Shown here piece by piece: positions 20,796 to 29,751 of a DNA stretch of 35,044 nt. This stretch comes from a virus. The stretch is taken from IMG/VR virus record IMGVR_UViG_3300042353_000012, positions 1 to 35,044 of that record. One strand, written 5' to 3'. Each line of letters begins with the position of its first letter. The first letter of the stretch is position 1. Under the pieces are notes generated by a model. That model saw only the letters and a program-made list of their open reading frames with translations, had not been told where the DNA came from and made no database searches. The translations under genes were made by a program, and so were the position numbers.

Positions 20796-22693
20796 TATTC
20801 GGCCATGCCTTTTAAATCAATCTTGACTGGCTTATTGTTCAAAGCGTTTTTGTTTGCACCTTTTGGCGCTAACTGGTTTGGTTGTTTAAGTGCTTCTTGA
20901 ACCTTGCCAGTTATTTCGCTGGTACGAGCAAGTTCAGCAGCTTGTTTGGCGCCTGGAAACCTTATTGCTTGCAAAGCCTCAAGGCCACGCAAGACAGCGC
21001 CAGAGGTGTTGCTGTAGTTCACAGCGCCAGGCTGTTTAACAATGACATCTTTGACGGCATCGCGCAAATCTATAATTTCATCGCGCCCTTTTTTGCCAAA
21101 CATATAAACCAATTTATCTTCGGCATCAAGTTGATTGACAAGGGTGTTAAGGTTTCTAAAAGACGGCTGATCACTCTTAGTTAACAAATCTTTCATTTCT
21201 TGAATTGTTTGGCCTTTTAATTCTGCATAAGCCTGCTCACCCTGTTTGCCGCCTTTTTTAAGCAATCTGGTGACTGTGCGCATTTCTTCCAATGAGCCAT
21301 CAAGCACCACATATTTAAACACATCATCAAGCGCCACTTGGCGGTCAGCGTAGCCAGCCTTTGTGCCAAGCAACTTGTCTACACGTCTGACATCTTCAAA
21401 CTCTTTGGCCAACTGCTCTCTAGCTGCTCTTGCTTTTTGATACAACTCACCGCCAGCACCTTCACCCATTTGGGTAATAAGCTGTTTCATTTCTGGTGCG
21501 CTTGCGGAGTTTTTAACTTTACCAATTTGTTGATAAATGTCTTCTAACGCTCGAACCGTAATGTTTCCAGTATTTTGTGGGTCATTCATGGCCAAGGCTT
21601 CGGCCACTGAATCCAAAATGGGATCTAATGTTTTACGGGCTGTTGGCGTTTTGGTGTTAATGTATTCAAGCAAAGTTTGATAGTTGACTGGCTCTAATGT
21701 TTCGCCAGCAATGTCTGCTTTGGCATACAGTGATTTGTATGCGTCATACTTTTTGGTGTACTCATCATTAAGCGCCTTGTCAACAATCTTGCCAACGGCA
21801 CGCATCTGAGTTGGATCAGCCACTTCAGCGCCCACCTCATTAGTCATGCGCTCAAAGTTCCGCACAATGGCTTTTTGTTGATTTGCTTTAAAGCCACCCA
21901 TTTGCTCGGTTAGTTTGGTTTTGGCTTCTTCAGAAATGCCAGTTACTACACCACGGGCAACATCTGCTTCAAATTGCTGTTGTGCTAAGTTTTGAGTGCG
22001 CTCACCAGCTGTAGCAGGGATGTTAAGGCGGCTTAAGCGCTCTTGGCGCTTTAAGGCTTCATCAGTGGTGGCAGCGCCCATGCCAACCATAGCAGGCTGT
22101 TGTTCGCGTGTCATTACTTTAGCCAAAGCATTTTGCACTGGTGTAACCGTTTGGCTTACAACAGGGCGAGCAAGTGCGCCAACTTGCATCAAGGTTGCAG
22201 GAGCCAGAGCGTTTAATGTTGTACCAGCTGCGCCAAGTGTTGGTGGTAAAGCGCTAGTGACTGGTTGCAAGAACTCACCAACAGCGCCCAAGGCTTCTCT
22301 GGCCGTCTGTGTGCGCGGCTGATATTGCACAGCTTTCATGGCTTGTTCGCCAGCGCGAATGCCTTCTTGAGTGCCGTATTTGCCACTGGCCAAAGTGCCA
22401 GCAATACCAACAATAGGTGCAATAGCACCGCCGGCCAAGGTAGCGCCAAGCGCTAATGGGGTTTCAATCACACCCATGATGCGGTCACGCATAGACACTT
22501 CTGGTGGCTTAACACCAGTCACAACATTTTCAGCGCCTGGTATTGACGCAGCAGAACCCAAACCAATGGTCTTGTAAAAGTCCATTTTGGGAATCTTTGC
22601 ATAAAACTTTTCATGCAATGAGTCGGCCAGAGCAAGGTCTGGCACGGCGTCATATTGTGGATACTGTGCGCGAAATTCTGCAAGAGTAGCCAT
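20795..22693 (-). CDS. DNA ejection (internal virion) protein, 632 aa
   Basis: A 632-residue protein begins with the pattern FRAQYPQYDAVPDLALADSL and FYAKIPKMDF (6-39), which is common at the N-terminus of phage internal virion proteins. A Gly/Ala-rich hydrophobic stretch at about 76-106 could insert into membranes. The remainder is helical. By position (last of three genes after the tail needle) it corresponds to P22 gp16/gp20, which leave the virion and help DNA cross the cell envelope. It is coupled to the next upstream gene at 22693 (TAATG). Confidence 0.75.
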   Translation of the reverse strand: MATLAEFRAQYPQYDAVPDLALADSLHEKFYAKIPKMDFYKTIGLGSAASIPGAENVVTGVKPPEVSMRDRIMGVIETPLALGATLAGGAIAPIVGIAGTLASGKYGTQEGIRAGEQAMKAVQYQPRTQTAREALGAVGEFLQPVTSALPPTLGAAGTTLNALAPATLMQVGALARPVVSQTVTPVQNALAKVMTREQQPAMVGMGAATTDEALKRQERLSRLNIPATAGERTQNLAQQQFEADVARGVVTGISEEAKTKLTEQMGGFKANQQKAIVRNFERMTNEVGAEVADPTQMRAVGKIVDKALNDEYTKKYDAYKSLYAKADIAGETLEPVNYQTLLEYINTKTPTARKTLDPILDSVAEALAMNDPQNTGNITVRALEDIYQQIGKVKNSASAPEMKQLITQMGEGAGGELYQKARAAREQLAKEFEDVRRVDKLLGTKAGYADRQVALDDVFKYVVLDGSLEEMRTVTRLLKKGGKQGEQAYAELKGQTIQEMKDLLTKSDQPSFRNLNTLVNQLDAEDKLVYMFGKKGRDEIIDLRDAVKDVIVKQPGAVNYSNTSGAVLRGLEALQAIRFPGAKQAAELARTSEITGKVQEALKQPNQLAPKGANKNALNNKPVKIDLKGMAE

Positions 22694-24294
22694 TATCTGA
22701 CTCCAGGTACATTCAGCCCTAATGGATTGGTTGGTGTTGCGTTAGGTATACCACCACCGCCTGCGGCAGCGGGTGCGCCTCCACCGCCATAACCTTCAAT
22801 GTATTTTCTACCTTCTTTATTGGTAGAAATTTTCATACCTTCAACAGCACGTTCTCTAGCAGCGGCTTTTTGTGCAATTACTTTTTCTCCTTCGCCAATT
22901 AAAGGAAAAAACTCTTTAATTGTGTTGGATATTTCAGATGCTCCAAAAGCCGCGCCTGAAGTTTTGCGCAAATAAGCAGTAGCAAAAGCCAATTGTGATT
23001 GCGCTAGTTTTTGTTGCGCTGCGTTCGGGCCAATTAAACCAGTTGGGTCTGCATTAAATGTTGATTGAATAACATTTCCAATGCCATCTCCAACACCAAA
23101 TGGAACCATTTGAGCCAATCCAGTTAGCAAGCCTGGCACAACTGCATTCTTAACAGTTCCTGACTTTTCTAATTGTTTGATTGTGTTTTGCGCTTGTGCC
23201 ATTGCACCGCCAAACATGGCTGCATTGCTTTGGGTTTCGGTCATAGCCGTCCCTTTGCCCATCAATGGCACACCACCCGCAGGAGCCGCTGCCGGCGCCT
23301 GCTGATCCAACACGCTAGTCATGCCAGGGATAGCTTGGCTAGTAGGCGCAGGCAACCGAGCGCCTGGCATACCAGTTTGTGCCATTGGCGCAGCAGCTGG
23401 TGCAGCACCACCAACCGTAACAGGGAAGGCTTGCAATGTGCGTTTGTTGACACCAACAATTGAGCCGTCTTCAGCTTCTTTAAGTTCAAAGCCAGGGTTA
23501 GCTTGCTCAAACGCAAACTTTTGTTGTGCCAAATTAAGTTGGCCAGCAGAGGTTGTTGCTTGTCTTGCCGCAGTAAGGTCAGCAAATGTTTGGGTTTTGG
23601 ATACGGCCCCGCCAGAAATTGGCATACCGTAGCCTGGCAATCTTGGATTGTCTTGGATGGTTTGAATTTGACCACCAATGTCTCTATCGCGTGTTTTTGG
23701 CAACATAAAACCAAGTTTGTCTTTAGCGTCCACAAGGCCCAAAACTTTTTCAATTCGGTATTCTCTATATTGCTCTGGAGTCATGCTTTGAAGTTTCTGT
23801 GCTTCTGCGGCTGCAGTAGAAAAATCAAAATAACCTTTTGTAACACCATCATTGAGTTTTTTAATTGCATCTTGTGGTGTTGGCGAATCACCTAAAGACT
23901 TCAATCCATAATTAAGTTTGTCTTGAGTCAACTTAAATTGGTCTTTTTCAATTTCACCTTGGGTTTTTTTGGCGGTAAGCGTAGCAGCTTCAATTTCTCG
24001 GCGTGTTTTTTCAATGCCTGGAATTTGTGACCCGCCACCGCCTTTTGCCAAAAGACCGGTCAATTTGTTGTAATTGATTGTGCCGGTATCAGGGTCAATA
24101 GATTGACTATAAGCATTAGCTAACACATTTTGCGTTGCTTCAGCGCGTTGAGCAGCGCCAAGTTGATACTGCGCTAATTGATTTTGGTTTTGCGCGTTTT
24201 GAATAGCAGCAATCTGGCCGTACTGCGCCAACGGATTGGGCATCTCAAGTTGTAATGGCCGAACGCCAAGGGCAATGTTTGGATCAAGTGCCAT
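22693..24294 (-). CDS. DNA ejection-type virion protein, 533 aa
   Basis: A 533-residue protein. The N-terminus is Gln/Ala/Asn-rich (YGQIAAIQNAQNQNQLAQYQ, about 25-44), followed by helices, a Pro/Ala/Gly-rich linker (about 290-355) and a helical end with a Gly-rich tail. Such composition is usual in phage ejection proteins that are packed inside the head. No catalytic motif is seen. It lies between the gp7-like and the 632-aa proteins, in the order expected for the P22 gp7-gp20-gp16 set, which supports the call more than sequence identity does. Confidence 0.7.
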   Translation of the reverse strand: MALDPNIALGVRPLQLEMPNPLAQYGQIAAIQNAQNQNQLAQYQLGAAQRAEATQNVLANAYSQSIDPDTGTINYNKLTGLLAKGGGGSQIPGIEKTRREIEAATLTAKKTQGEIEKDQFKLTQDKLNYGLKSLGDSPTPQDAIKKLNDGVTKGYFDFSTAAAEAQKLQSMTPEQYREYRIEKVLGLVDAKDKLGFMLPKTRDRDIGGQIQTIQDNPRLPGYGMPISGGAVSKTQTFADLTAARQATTSAGQLNLAQQKFAFEQANPGFELKEAEDGSIVGVNKRTLQAFPVTVGGAAPAAAPMAQTGMPGARLPAPTSQAIPGMTSVLDQQAPAAAPAGGVPLMGKGTAMTETQSNAAMFGGAMAQAQNTIKQLEKSGTVKNAVVPGLLTGLAQMVPFGVGDGIGNVIQSTFNADPTGLIGPNAAQQKLAQSQLAFATAYLRKTSGAAFGASEISNTIKEFFPLIGEGEKVIAQKAAARERAVEGMKISTNKEGRKYIEGYGGGGAPAAAGGGGIPNATPTNPLGLNVPGVR

Positions 24295-24296
24295 GT

Positions 24297-25043
24297 TTAT
24301 CTCCCTAAACCAATAGCTGCGTTATATCCAGGGTATGGTTCGGTTAAATAACTACTACCGCGATTTTGTAAAACTTGTTGCAACAATGAGTTTTGTGCTT
24401 GATTTTGGCCATAATTTAAATAAGTACCCACACCGCCAGTAATTGCATTAGTTGCGCCCACTTGGCCCGCTGCTTGAGCTGCGCCAGCGCCAGTCATTAA
24501 GTTGCCTGCACTGGTTGCATAATTTTGGCCAGCTTGACCGACTAAATTAGTAGCAGTTTGACCGATGCCGGCCATCCCTGCTTGACGGTTGTACAACTGA
24601 TTTTCGCTGGCCACGCCAGTGTTGTAGCCCGTTAAAGCGCGGTTGTAAGCGTTACCAAATTCTTGCGATCCCATTTCTTGACCAAAACGCTGTGCGGCTT
24701 TTAAAGCACCGCCAGAAATCAAACCACCACGAGCAGCGGCCTGACGATCAAGCGCTTTTTGACCTTCAGACAAACGAAATGCGTAGCCTGGGTCAGCTTG
24801 ATAATCGCCTGCACCAAACTTAAACGCGCCAGGCACATTACCCGCCGTGCGTTGCATTTCAGCTAACGCGTTATAGCCCGCCGTACGATAGGGCGCTTGA
24901 TCTTCGCGTGTTTGTCGAAATTGTTCTGCTTGAAGTTCAGCAGCGCGGTCTGCTGCGGCAACTTGCACATCGCCTGCCTTACTTGCTGAACGAGAGCCAA
25001 GTAAAGCACTTCCAAAAATTGCAGCGGGTATCATCCATGGCAT
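24297..25043 (-). CDS. DNA transfer protein, p32/gp7-like
   Basis: A 248-residue protein with a hydrophobic N-terminus (MIPAAIFGSALLGSRSA, 4-20), an Ala/Gln-rich helix with REDQAPYRTAGYNALAEMQ (about 46-64), LSEGQKALDRQAAARGGLIS and long Gly/Ala/Asn-rich stretches. This pattern is that of 'DNA transfer protein p32'-type phage proteins, which are ejected with DNA. The ATG at 25043 is preferred because AGGAGA lies 6 bases upstream; a longer frame would overlap the cupin gene. It starts 1 base after the cupin stop. Confidence 0.8.
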   Translation of the reverse strand: MPWMIPAAIFGSALLGSRSASKAGDVQVAAADRAAELQAEQFRQTREDQAPYRTAGYNALAEMQRTAGNVPGAFKFGAGDYQADPGYAFRLSEGQKALDRQAAARGGLISGGALKAAQRFGQEMGSQEFGNAYNRALTGYNTGVASENQLYNRQAGMAGIGQTATNLVGQAGQNYATSAGNLMTGAGAAQAAGQVGATNAITGGVGTYLNYGQNQAQNSLLQQVLQNRGSSYLTEPYPGYNAAIGLGR

Positions 25044-25044
25044 A

Positions 25045-25386
25045 TTAATTCTCCTGTAGGCACTGGGCCAATTCTTGTGCTTGCGCAACATTGCTTGGCA
25101 CAATTAAAACTTCGTCAATTTCATCCATATCAGTGCATTCTGTTGCATGAATGCAGTACCACACAACATCTGTAAGCGATTTTACGCCATGATGTTTATT
25201 TGCTTCAATAGTCAAACAGGCTGGCGCGTGAATAATTTTGCGCTCATCGTCAACCATTAACTCAATTGAACCACTGGCAAGGATCGACAAATGATCGAAT
25301 TTATGCCTATGTTGCACAAGAATATGCCCCGCAGGAATGCGTGTTTCTTTGGCGTATACACCCGCACTAAAGTGGTGTTCAATCAT
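25045..25386 (-). CDS. Cupin-domain protein, 113 aa
   Basis: A single cupin beta-barrel. Motif 1 appears as G20-x5-H26-x-H28-x3-H32 with the following SGSIELMV strand; motif 2 as APACLTIEANKHHGV with H65/H66. H26, H28 and H65 (or H66) could bind a metal; the usual motif-1 Glu is replaced by D31/H32. Cupin enzymes and small-molecule binding proteins share this fold, so the substrate cannot be told. The C-terminus is a short acidic-hydrophobic helix. It lies in the virion operon between a beta-rich protein (1-base overlap, TAATG) and the gp7-like gene. Confidence 0.85.
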   Translation of the reverse strand: MIEHHFSAGVYAKETRIPAGHILVQHRHKFDHLSILASGSIELMVDDERKIIHAPACLTIEANKHHGVKSLTDVVWYCIHATECTDMDEIDEVLIVPSNVAQAQELAQCLQEN

Positions 25387-25721
25387 TAGGTCACCTCACG
25401 CCCAGAAACGCGGATGTTGATTGCGCTGGCTGTGCCTGCAATTGTACTGATAAAGTCGCCTGCGCCAAGCACTTGGCCAACCAATTCAGGAAACGTGTAA
25501 ACCTCAGATGCCTGCAAGGTCTTGGTTTTAGTGATCAAGTTGGTGTTGCCCGCAGCGCCTGCCAATGTAACCAAGTTCACAGAAATCGTAGCCGCTGTAG
25601 CGGTAATGTTAGTGGCTGTGAACTTGTCGATGATGGCAGTAACGCCAATAGCGGTGTATTGAGTTGTTTGCGCGTTTTCGGCAAACTTTGCCGGTACGAG
25701 GACTTTGACGGTGACTGTCAT
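25386..25721 (-). CDS. Beta-rich virion-region protein, 111 aa
   Basis: A 111-residue protein of Thr/Ala/Val-rich strands (TVTVKVLVPAKF, ITATAATISVNLVTLAG, ASAINIRVSGREVT) that looks like an immunoglobulin-like or jelly-roll beta-sandwich. Similar small proteins sit near tail genes in P22-like environmental phages. There are no cysteines and no catalytic motif. A structural role, such as decoration or tail attachment, is inferred. It is 3 bases downstream of the needle-like gene. Confidence 0.7.
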   Translation of the reverse strand: MTVTVKVLVPAKFAENAQTTQYTAIGVTAIIDKFTATNITATAATISVNLVTLAGAAGNTNLITKTKTLQASEVYTFPELVGQVLGAGDFISTIAGTASAINIRVSGREVT

Positions 25722-25724
25722 GGT

Positions 25725-26375
25725 TTACTCCAGTAAGAGGCAGTTATTAGCGGCGCGTTGCATAATGACCCAATTTGTGCCGTCAGACACCATTGTCACC
25801 CAATTTCCTACAACTGCCAAGAGGATTGCTGTGCCAGCTACTGTACTGTCAATTGGCACAACATTGCTTGAGGCCGAGTCAACCAACTGAGCCTGCATAT
25901 TTTTAATTGTAATTTGCCTACCAACGTATGAAGACGGGGTGGGTAATGTCACTACACAAGTCGATCCAGACTTATTGTTGATATACCATGAGCTAGAGCC
26001 AACTGTAAAATCAGCAGTTACAGTTACTGGCGCAGTAAATAAACTTGAAATTAAAAGCTGTAGTGAAGCGGTATCTACAACAGGCTGTATTTCAAGATTT
26101 TGGATTTGTTTTTGCAATTCCGCAATTTGCGAAGTTAAAACAGAAGTTGAAGGTAATGTTTGTAAATCTTGATTAACCGTTTGAAGGGCGGCGTCGTAAG
26201 ACGCGATCAAAGATGTAGCATTTGGTACAAGGTCACCCTCATCCACAACTATAGACGCGTCAAACAACGACAGAAAGAACATATACCAAGCACGGTCAAT
26301 TAAACCCGTGCGAGGATCAATCAGCGGCACTCGCGGCGGCGTGATTGGCGTTGGCGTAGCGTTAGGACTACGCAT
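25725..26375 (-). CDS. Probable tail needle/fibre protein in gp26 position
   Basis: A 216-residue protein with an N-terminal PPRVPLIDPRTGLIDRAWYM (about 14-33), a Gln/Leu-rich helical stretch (about 60-105) that could form a trimeric coiled coil, and a beta-rich C-terminal knob (ADFTVGSSSWYINN, NWVTMVSDGTNWVIM). P22 encodes its needle gp26 immediately after gp10, which is exactly its place here. The needle plugs the portal channel and pierces the outer membrane. The ATG at 26375, overlapping the gp10 stop by 8 bases, is preferred over one at 26414. No sequence identity to P22 gp26 is claimed. Confidence 0.65.
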   Translation of the reverse strand: MRSPNATPTPITPPRVPLIDPRTGLIDRAWYMFFLSLFDASIVVDEGDLVPNATSLIASYDAALQTVNQDLQTLPSTSVLTSQIAELQKQIQNLEIQPVVDTASLQLLISSLFTAPVTVTADFTVGSSSWYINNKSGSTCVVTLPTPSSYVGRQITIKNMQAQLVDSASSNVVPIDSTVAGTAILLAVVGNWVTMVSDGTNWVIMQRAANNCLLLE

Positions 26376-27906
26376 TCGTTGGATCCAGAATAAGTTCTGC
26401 ACCCATGATGGCAATCTTTATAGGATCAGTGCCAGACACTTCGTAGACGCGATCCCGCAATTTGACGGTCATACCCAAACGCCGCCAAATTACACGCCTG
26501 TAATACTCGCCAATTTTCCCCATGGACTTCCAATGCTCGTTTGACCATGTGTGGCCGCCGTCATCTGAAAAACGGAGCATGACTTGAGGATCGCTACCTT
26601 GCGTAATAAGCGTTGTGTCATCGCTTATTAAATAATCGCCGCTTTCGGTAATTAAATAATCACCATCTTCAGTTTGAAGATATATGGTTTCAGCAATCAT
26701 TGAACCAGTTAAGCCAATTCCAGACTCGCAATCAAGTTGCAATGTATGCTGGGTTGTGCGCTTTAAAGTGTTAGTGCCAGTAGGCAACGCACGCCACGTG
26801 CGTAACCACTTTTGAATGCTGCCGTTGTCTGAATAGTCGTCTAAATCAAACGCATAGACATTGCCATTGTCAAAGTCGCCAATAACAATTTTGTTGTTAA
26901 AAGCCATTTGGCAGTTACCGCGATGACGGGTAAACACGCCATTTAAAAATCCTGCACGCTCATGCCACGCTTGTGTCGCCGCGTCATAAACCCATGTCGT
27001 ATTGGCACTAGGGAAAACCAGAACATAAAAGCTGTGGCCGTCTTGCTGGTATGTGTAGCCAATGGCGTCCGACAAGTCAGCGTACTGTTGAATCTGCCAC
27101 TCAACAGCGTGCGTGGAAATGCGCACGCCAGTGTAGCCATTAGCGCGGTAGACAATACCTTGCCCACGGCGGTCACGGCCAAGCCAGAACAGGCCGTTGT
27201 CCATTTTGGCTATTGAGTAAGGGGCAGCGCACCCTAATTCGTTAAACGCGCCTTGAATTCGTTGTAGGGGGAAGTCTGTGGCGCCAGCGTCGTACCAAAC
27301 TTCAATTGAGTTTGTGCCAAACGCCCACACCTCGCGGAAGTTAGACGTTACGGCCAGTAGACCATCAGGTGAGCCTTCGGTGCTGACAAACTCTAGCGGG
27401 TCAATGGACGTACCGTCCAGTAGCTGTGTCACCCACATTAACTGGCTGTTTGGCTGATTGAATACAAAGTAACCGTCCAGATAGCAAACAGTTACAGCGC
27501 CTGGAAAATCAGGGTCAGTGATTTGGCCAAAAGCGTTTGTGGTGTTGTTGTAGATGTAGCTAGGGCCATTAGCCGCAATGAACAACTGCGTGCCATTGTC
27601 AGCCATGCTAACTGGCCCCGTACCAATTACTGTGCCAATTAGTGTAGCCGTATAGGCAGTGTTGATCTTGTACAGCTGTGTGCCTGACACCACAAAAGCA
27701 AAGCTGTCGTTAGATGAGAATGCCCATAGGCCACGGATCGGGCCAGTACCAATGGTGTTAAGTAACTTCAGGCCGGGGGCGCGGTTCAGAAACGCGGGCT
27801 CTTTACCGGCCTCTGGAACAATCTCGGGAAACAGATTGACCATCCGAGCGTCTGCCGCGTTGACAGACCGCGCTACATAAGTAGAGCCAAGAATCGGCGT
27901 CTTCAT
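26368..27906 (-). CDS. Packaged-DNA stabilisation protein, P22 gp10-like
   Basis: A 512-residue protein, close to P22 gp10 (472 aa). The start MKTPILGSTYVARSVNAADA, followed by MVNLFPE and RAPGLKLL, is characteristic of this family, which forms the hexameric tail hub below gp4 and holds DNA in the capsid. The body is beta-rich (repeated strand motifs with GxxxF and YxxN). The ATG at 27906 overlaps the previous stop (TGATG). A TTG just before it is unlikely to be used. Confidence 0.9.
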   Translation of the reverse strand: MKTPILGSTYVARSVNAADARMVNLFPEIVPEAGKEPAFLNRAPGLKLLNTIGTGPIRGLWAFSSNDSFAFVVSGTQLYKINTAYTATLIGTVIGTGPVSMADNGTQLFIAANGPSYIYNNTTNAFGQITDPDFPGAVTVCYLDGYFVFNQPNSQLMWVTQLLDGTSIDPLEFVSTEGSPDGLLAVTSNFREVWAFGTNSIEVWYDAGATDFPLQRIQGAFNELGCAAPYSIAKMDNGLFWLGRDRRGQGIVYRANGYTGVRISTHAVEWQIQQYADLSDAIGYTYQQDGHSFYVLVFPSANTTWVYDAATQAWHERAGFLNGVFTRHRGNCQMAFNNKIVIGDFDNGNVYAFDLDDYSDNGSIQKWLRTWRALPTGTNTLKRTTQHTLQLDCESGIGLTGSMIAETIYLQTEDGDYLITESGDYLISDDTTLITQGSDPQVMLRFSDDGGHTWSNEHWKSMGKIGEYYRRVIWRRLGMTVKLRDRVYEVSGTDPIKIAIMGAELILDPTNA

Positions 27907-28619
27907 CAATAGTTACCGGCATAGATGTTGAAACGCTGGCGGTTGGCCACCAATGCGTAAGGCAGTGCCATCACATCATCTGGGTTGTTGATGCGCTTCA
28001 AGTCACGCTTAGAAGTCATGGCAATGCGTTGCACTTGGGGGCTTGGCTCAACGCCAAACTCAGGAGCAAACTCCATGGCCAAGTTGTATGTAAACGCACG
28101 CAAATAGCCAGGCGGGTAGTACAACACCGTGGACAAATTGGCAGGGTTGTTCAGTTCTTGAACCGACACAAAGTGAAACTCCAAGTCCTGCGTGGGGCGT
28201 GGGTAGAGATATATCTCAATGTTAGGAAACGTCATGTTGACCCACATCACTTGTGGATAAGTAGACGTTACGGTCTTAACAGCAATACCGTTGTACTGCT
28301 GTTGGTTAATCATTTTGATGCCATACGACACGTTATTTGCCGCTTTGAAGTATGTAGCATCGTCAAGCAAGATAGGGCGAAGACCTATAAAGTCACCAGA
28401 CGGGCCAAGGGTGCGGCTAATAAAACTCGCAGGCCATGTGAAAATTTGATCTTGCGTAGAGAACACTGACAGACGTTCTGTGTTCCAGCTGTCAATCATT
28501 TGATTTAATGCCATCAAGGCATCTTGTGACGTAGCCGCAGAGGGCGTTTCACCTTCAGCAAGCACGCCAAGGAGCCGAAGCGCCCGATTGATTTGTTCGC
28601 CAGCGGTGTACGTTGTCAT
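27906..28619 (-). CDS. Tail accessory factor, P22 gp4-like
   Basis: A 237-residue protein with the family pattern: INRALRLLGVLAEGETPSA (10-28), DALMALNQMIDSWN (33-46) and RLSVFSTQDQIF, then a beta-rich middle and a helical end containing NLAMEFAPEFGVEPS. It would bind the portal ring as the first tail component and receive gp10-type subunits, in agreement with the gene order portal-coat-gp4-gp10. P22 gp4 is 166 aa; the extra length is typical of environmental relatives. Confidence 0.87.
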   Translation of the reverse strand: MTTYTAGEQINRALRLLGVLAEGETPSAATSQDALMALNQMIDSWNTERLSVFSTQDQIFTWPASFISRTLGPSGDFIGLRPILLDDATYFKAANNVSYGIKMINQQQYNGIAVKTVTSTYPQVMWVNMTFPNIEIYLYPRPTQDLEFHFVSVQELNNPANLSTVLYYPPGYLRAFTYNLAMEFAPEFGVEPSPQVQRIAMTSKRDLKRINNPDDVMALPYALVANRQRFNIYAGNY

Positions 28620-28621
28620 GC

Positions 28622-28807
28622 TTAGACCTCTTCAGTAGTCACTTTTCTACGGCGCTTAACTTCCAGCACGTTTACAGGAGCCGCTTCAGATTCAGAAGGC
28701 GTGTCTGGATTATAGCGAGTCCAGCCATTTTTTTCATCCATTTCAGCCTCTAAATCCATGGTTGCTATTTTGGCGCCATGAACAGGGTGAGTTAGAGTAA
28801 TGTTCAT
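28622..28807 (-). CDS. Small virion-region protein, 61 aa
   Basis: A 61-residue protein starts with a strand-like NITLTHPVHGAKIATM, has an acidic helix and the segment KNGWTRYNPDTPSES, and ends in a basic stretch (VKRRRKVTTEEV). Short proteins with an acidic helix followed by GW next to coat genes are frequent in phages and are sometimes minor head proteins. It lies between the second decoration-like gene's hairpin and gp4. The function is unknown. Confidence 0.7.
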   Translation of the reverse strand: MNITLTHPVHGAKIATMDLEAEMDEKNGWTRYNPDTPSESEAAPVNVLEVKRRRKVTTEEV

Positions 28808-28816
28808 AATTTAAGA

Positions 28817-28837
28817 ATGGGGGTGATTAGCCCCCAT
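28817..28837 (-). terminator. Hairpin after second decoration-like gene
   Basis: On the minus strand ATGGGGG pairs with CCCCCAT across a 7-base loop, followed by TCTTAAATT. This may be a weak intrinsic terminator or attenuator between head and tail genes. Confidence 0.5.
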
Positions 28838-28842
28838 TTGGT

Positions 28843-29256
28843 TTACAGAACGTGGATCACAGCATAGTTGATTACAAAAGCCTCGGCCAGCGCACCGCCC
28901 GAGAGGTTGCGAATTGTGATTACGCAACTTCCAGCGGTTTTGCTAGAAATCCAGCAGTTGTATGCACCAGCGGTAGCACCAGATGAAACGCTTAAAATCA
29001 CAACATCCTTGGCACTGATTGTGCTGTTGGTCAAAGTGAATGACACGTTTGTGATGTTTGCCAAAGAGGCGCCGTTTAGTGTAATCTGACCAGCAGATTT
29101 GTTCAGAGTTACCCCTGTGGACTTGTCTGTCAATTGAGTCACTGTGCCGCTTGCTTCTGCGGTGTAGCCCAACTCGCCACCAGCCAGTACAAAGTTAGAC
29201 CCAATGATGTCTTGGTCTTCAAAAGCAACGCCAATTGGTTTGGTATTAGAGGTCAT
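28843..29256 (-). CDS. Probable head decoration protein, 137 aa
   Basis: A 137-residue beta-rich protein (IIGSNFVLAGGELGYTAEAS, VSFTLTNSTISAKDVVILS, SCVITIRNLSGG) with many Ser, Thr and Gly, as in capsid decoration or head-fibre proteins. The ATG at 29256 is chosen for the AGGAA just upstream; an earlier in-frame start would read through the hairpin. It follows the first decoration-like gene downstream of the coat gene. No named family is assigned with confidence. Confidence 0.7.
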   Translation of the reverse strand: MTSNTKPIGVAFEDQDIIGSNFVLAGGELGYTAEASGTVTQLTDKSTGVTLNKSAGQITLNGASLANITNVSFTLTNSTISAKDVVILSVSSGATAGAYNCWISSKTAGSCVITIRNLSGGALAEAFVINYAVIHVL

Positions 29257-29270
29257 AATGTTTCCTTTTA

Positions 29271-29294
29271 AAATGAGGGCCGAAGCCCCCATTT
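29271..29294 (-). terminator. Strong UUCG-loop hairpin between decoration-like genes
   Basis: On the minus strand AAATGGGGGC and GCCCTCATTT form a 10-bp stem (one G-T pair) closed by a TTCG loop, with TTT at its 3' side. It looks like an intrinsic terminator or attenuator that would reduce transcription past the capsid genes. Confidence 0.6.
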
Positions 29295-29298
29295 AAGT

Positions 29299-29697
29299 TT
29301 AGGCAATACGGTACAAAGTCCAAGAGCCTTCGCCGGTTTTACGGGCGAGGAAACGGGCGGATGTGCTTTCCAGCGCAACCATGTTTCCAACCAAAGTCCA
29401 ACCCGTGCCTGCGGCAAAAGTGACTTGATAAGCAGAATCGACAACCACGATTGCAAACTCAAAAGCTGCGTTTATTTTAGCAGCGCTGCTGACATCAGCT
29501 TCCAACAAAGCCACGGTGGGCAAAGTTGCAGTGATGTCGGCAGCAGAGTCGCTGGTAAACAAACCATTCGCCAATTGAGCTGCGGTCAAAGTTACATCAA
29601 CAGTCAGGGCCGTAGGAGCGCCTTGAACAAACAGTTGTGCTTCACCGACGTTGCCGTCGCCAAGCTGGTAGCCACCAGCGCCATTAGGTAATGCCAT
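29299..29697 (-). CDS. Probable capsid decoration protein, 132 aa
   Basis: A 132-residue protein with an N-terminal Gly-rich MALPNGAGGYQLGDGNVGE, then alternating strands (TVDVTLTAAQLANGLF, FEFAIVVVDSAYQVTF, GEGSWTLYRIA). The PNGAGGYQLGDGN start is one I associate with small capsid-associated proteins encoded right after the coat gene. A role in stabilising the capsid surface is inferred. UUCG-loop hairpins lie on both sides, which could set its expression relative to coat. Confidence 0.75.
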   Translation of the reverse strand: MALPNGAGGYQLGDGNVGEAQLFVQGAPTALTVDVTLTAAQLANGLFTSDSAADITATLPTVALLEADVSSAAKINAAFEFAIVVVDSAYQVTFAAGTGWTLVGNMVALESTSARFLARKTGEGSWTLYRIA

Positions 29698-29729
29698 GAT
29701 AATTTCCTTAAAAAGATGTTACGAAATGA

Positions 29730-29745
29730 AACCCCCGAAGGGGTT
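29730..29745 (-). terminator. UUCG-loop hairpin right after the coat gene
   Basis: On the minus strand AACCCC and GGGGTT pair around TTCG, followed by TCATTTCG. It lies 6 bases after the coat stop and may partly terminate transcripts, so that coat is made in excess over downstream proteins. Confidence 0.55.
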
Positions 29746-29751
29746 CCAAAA

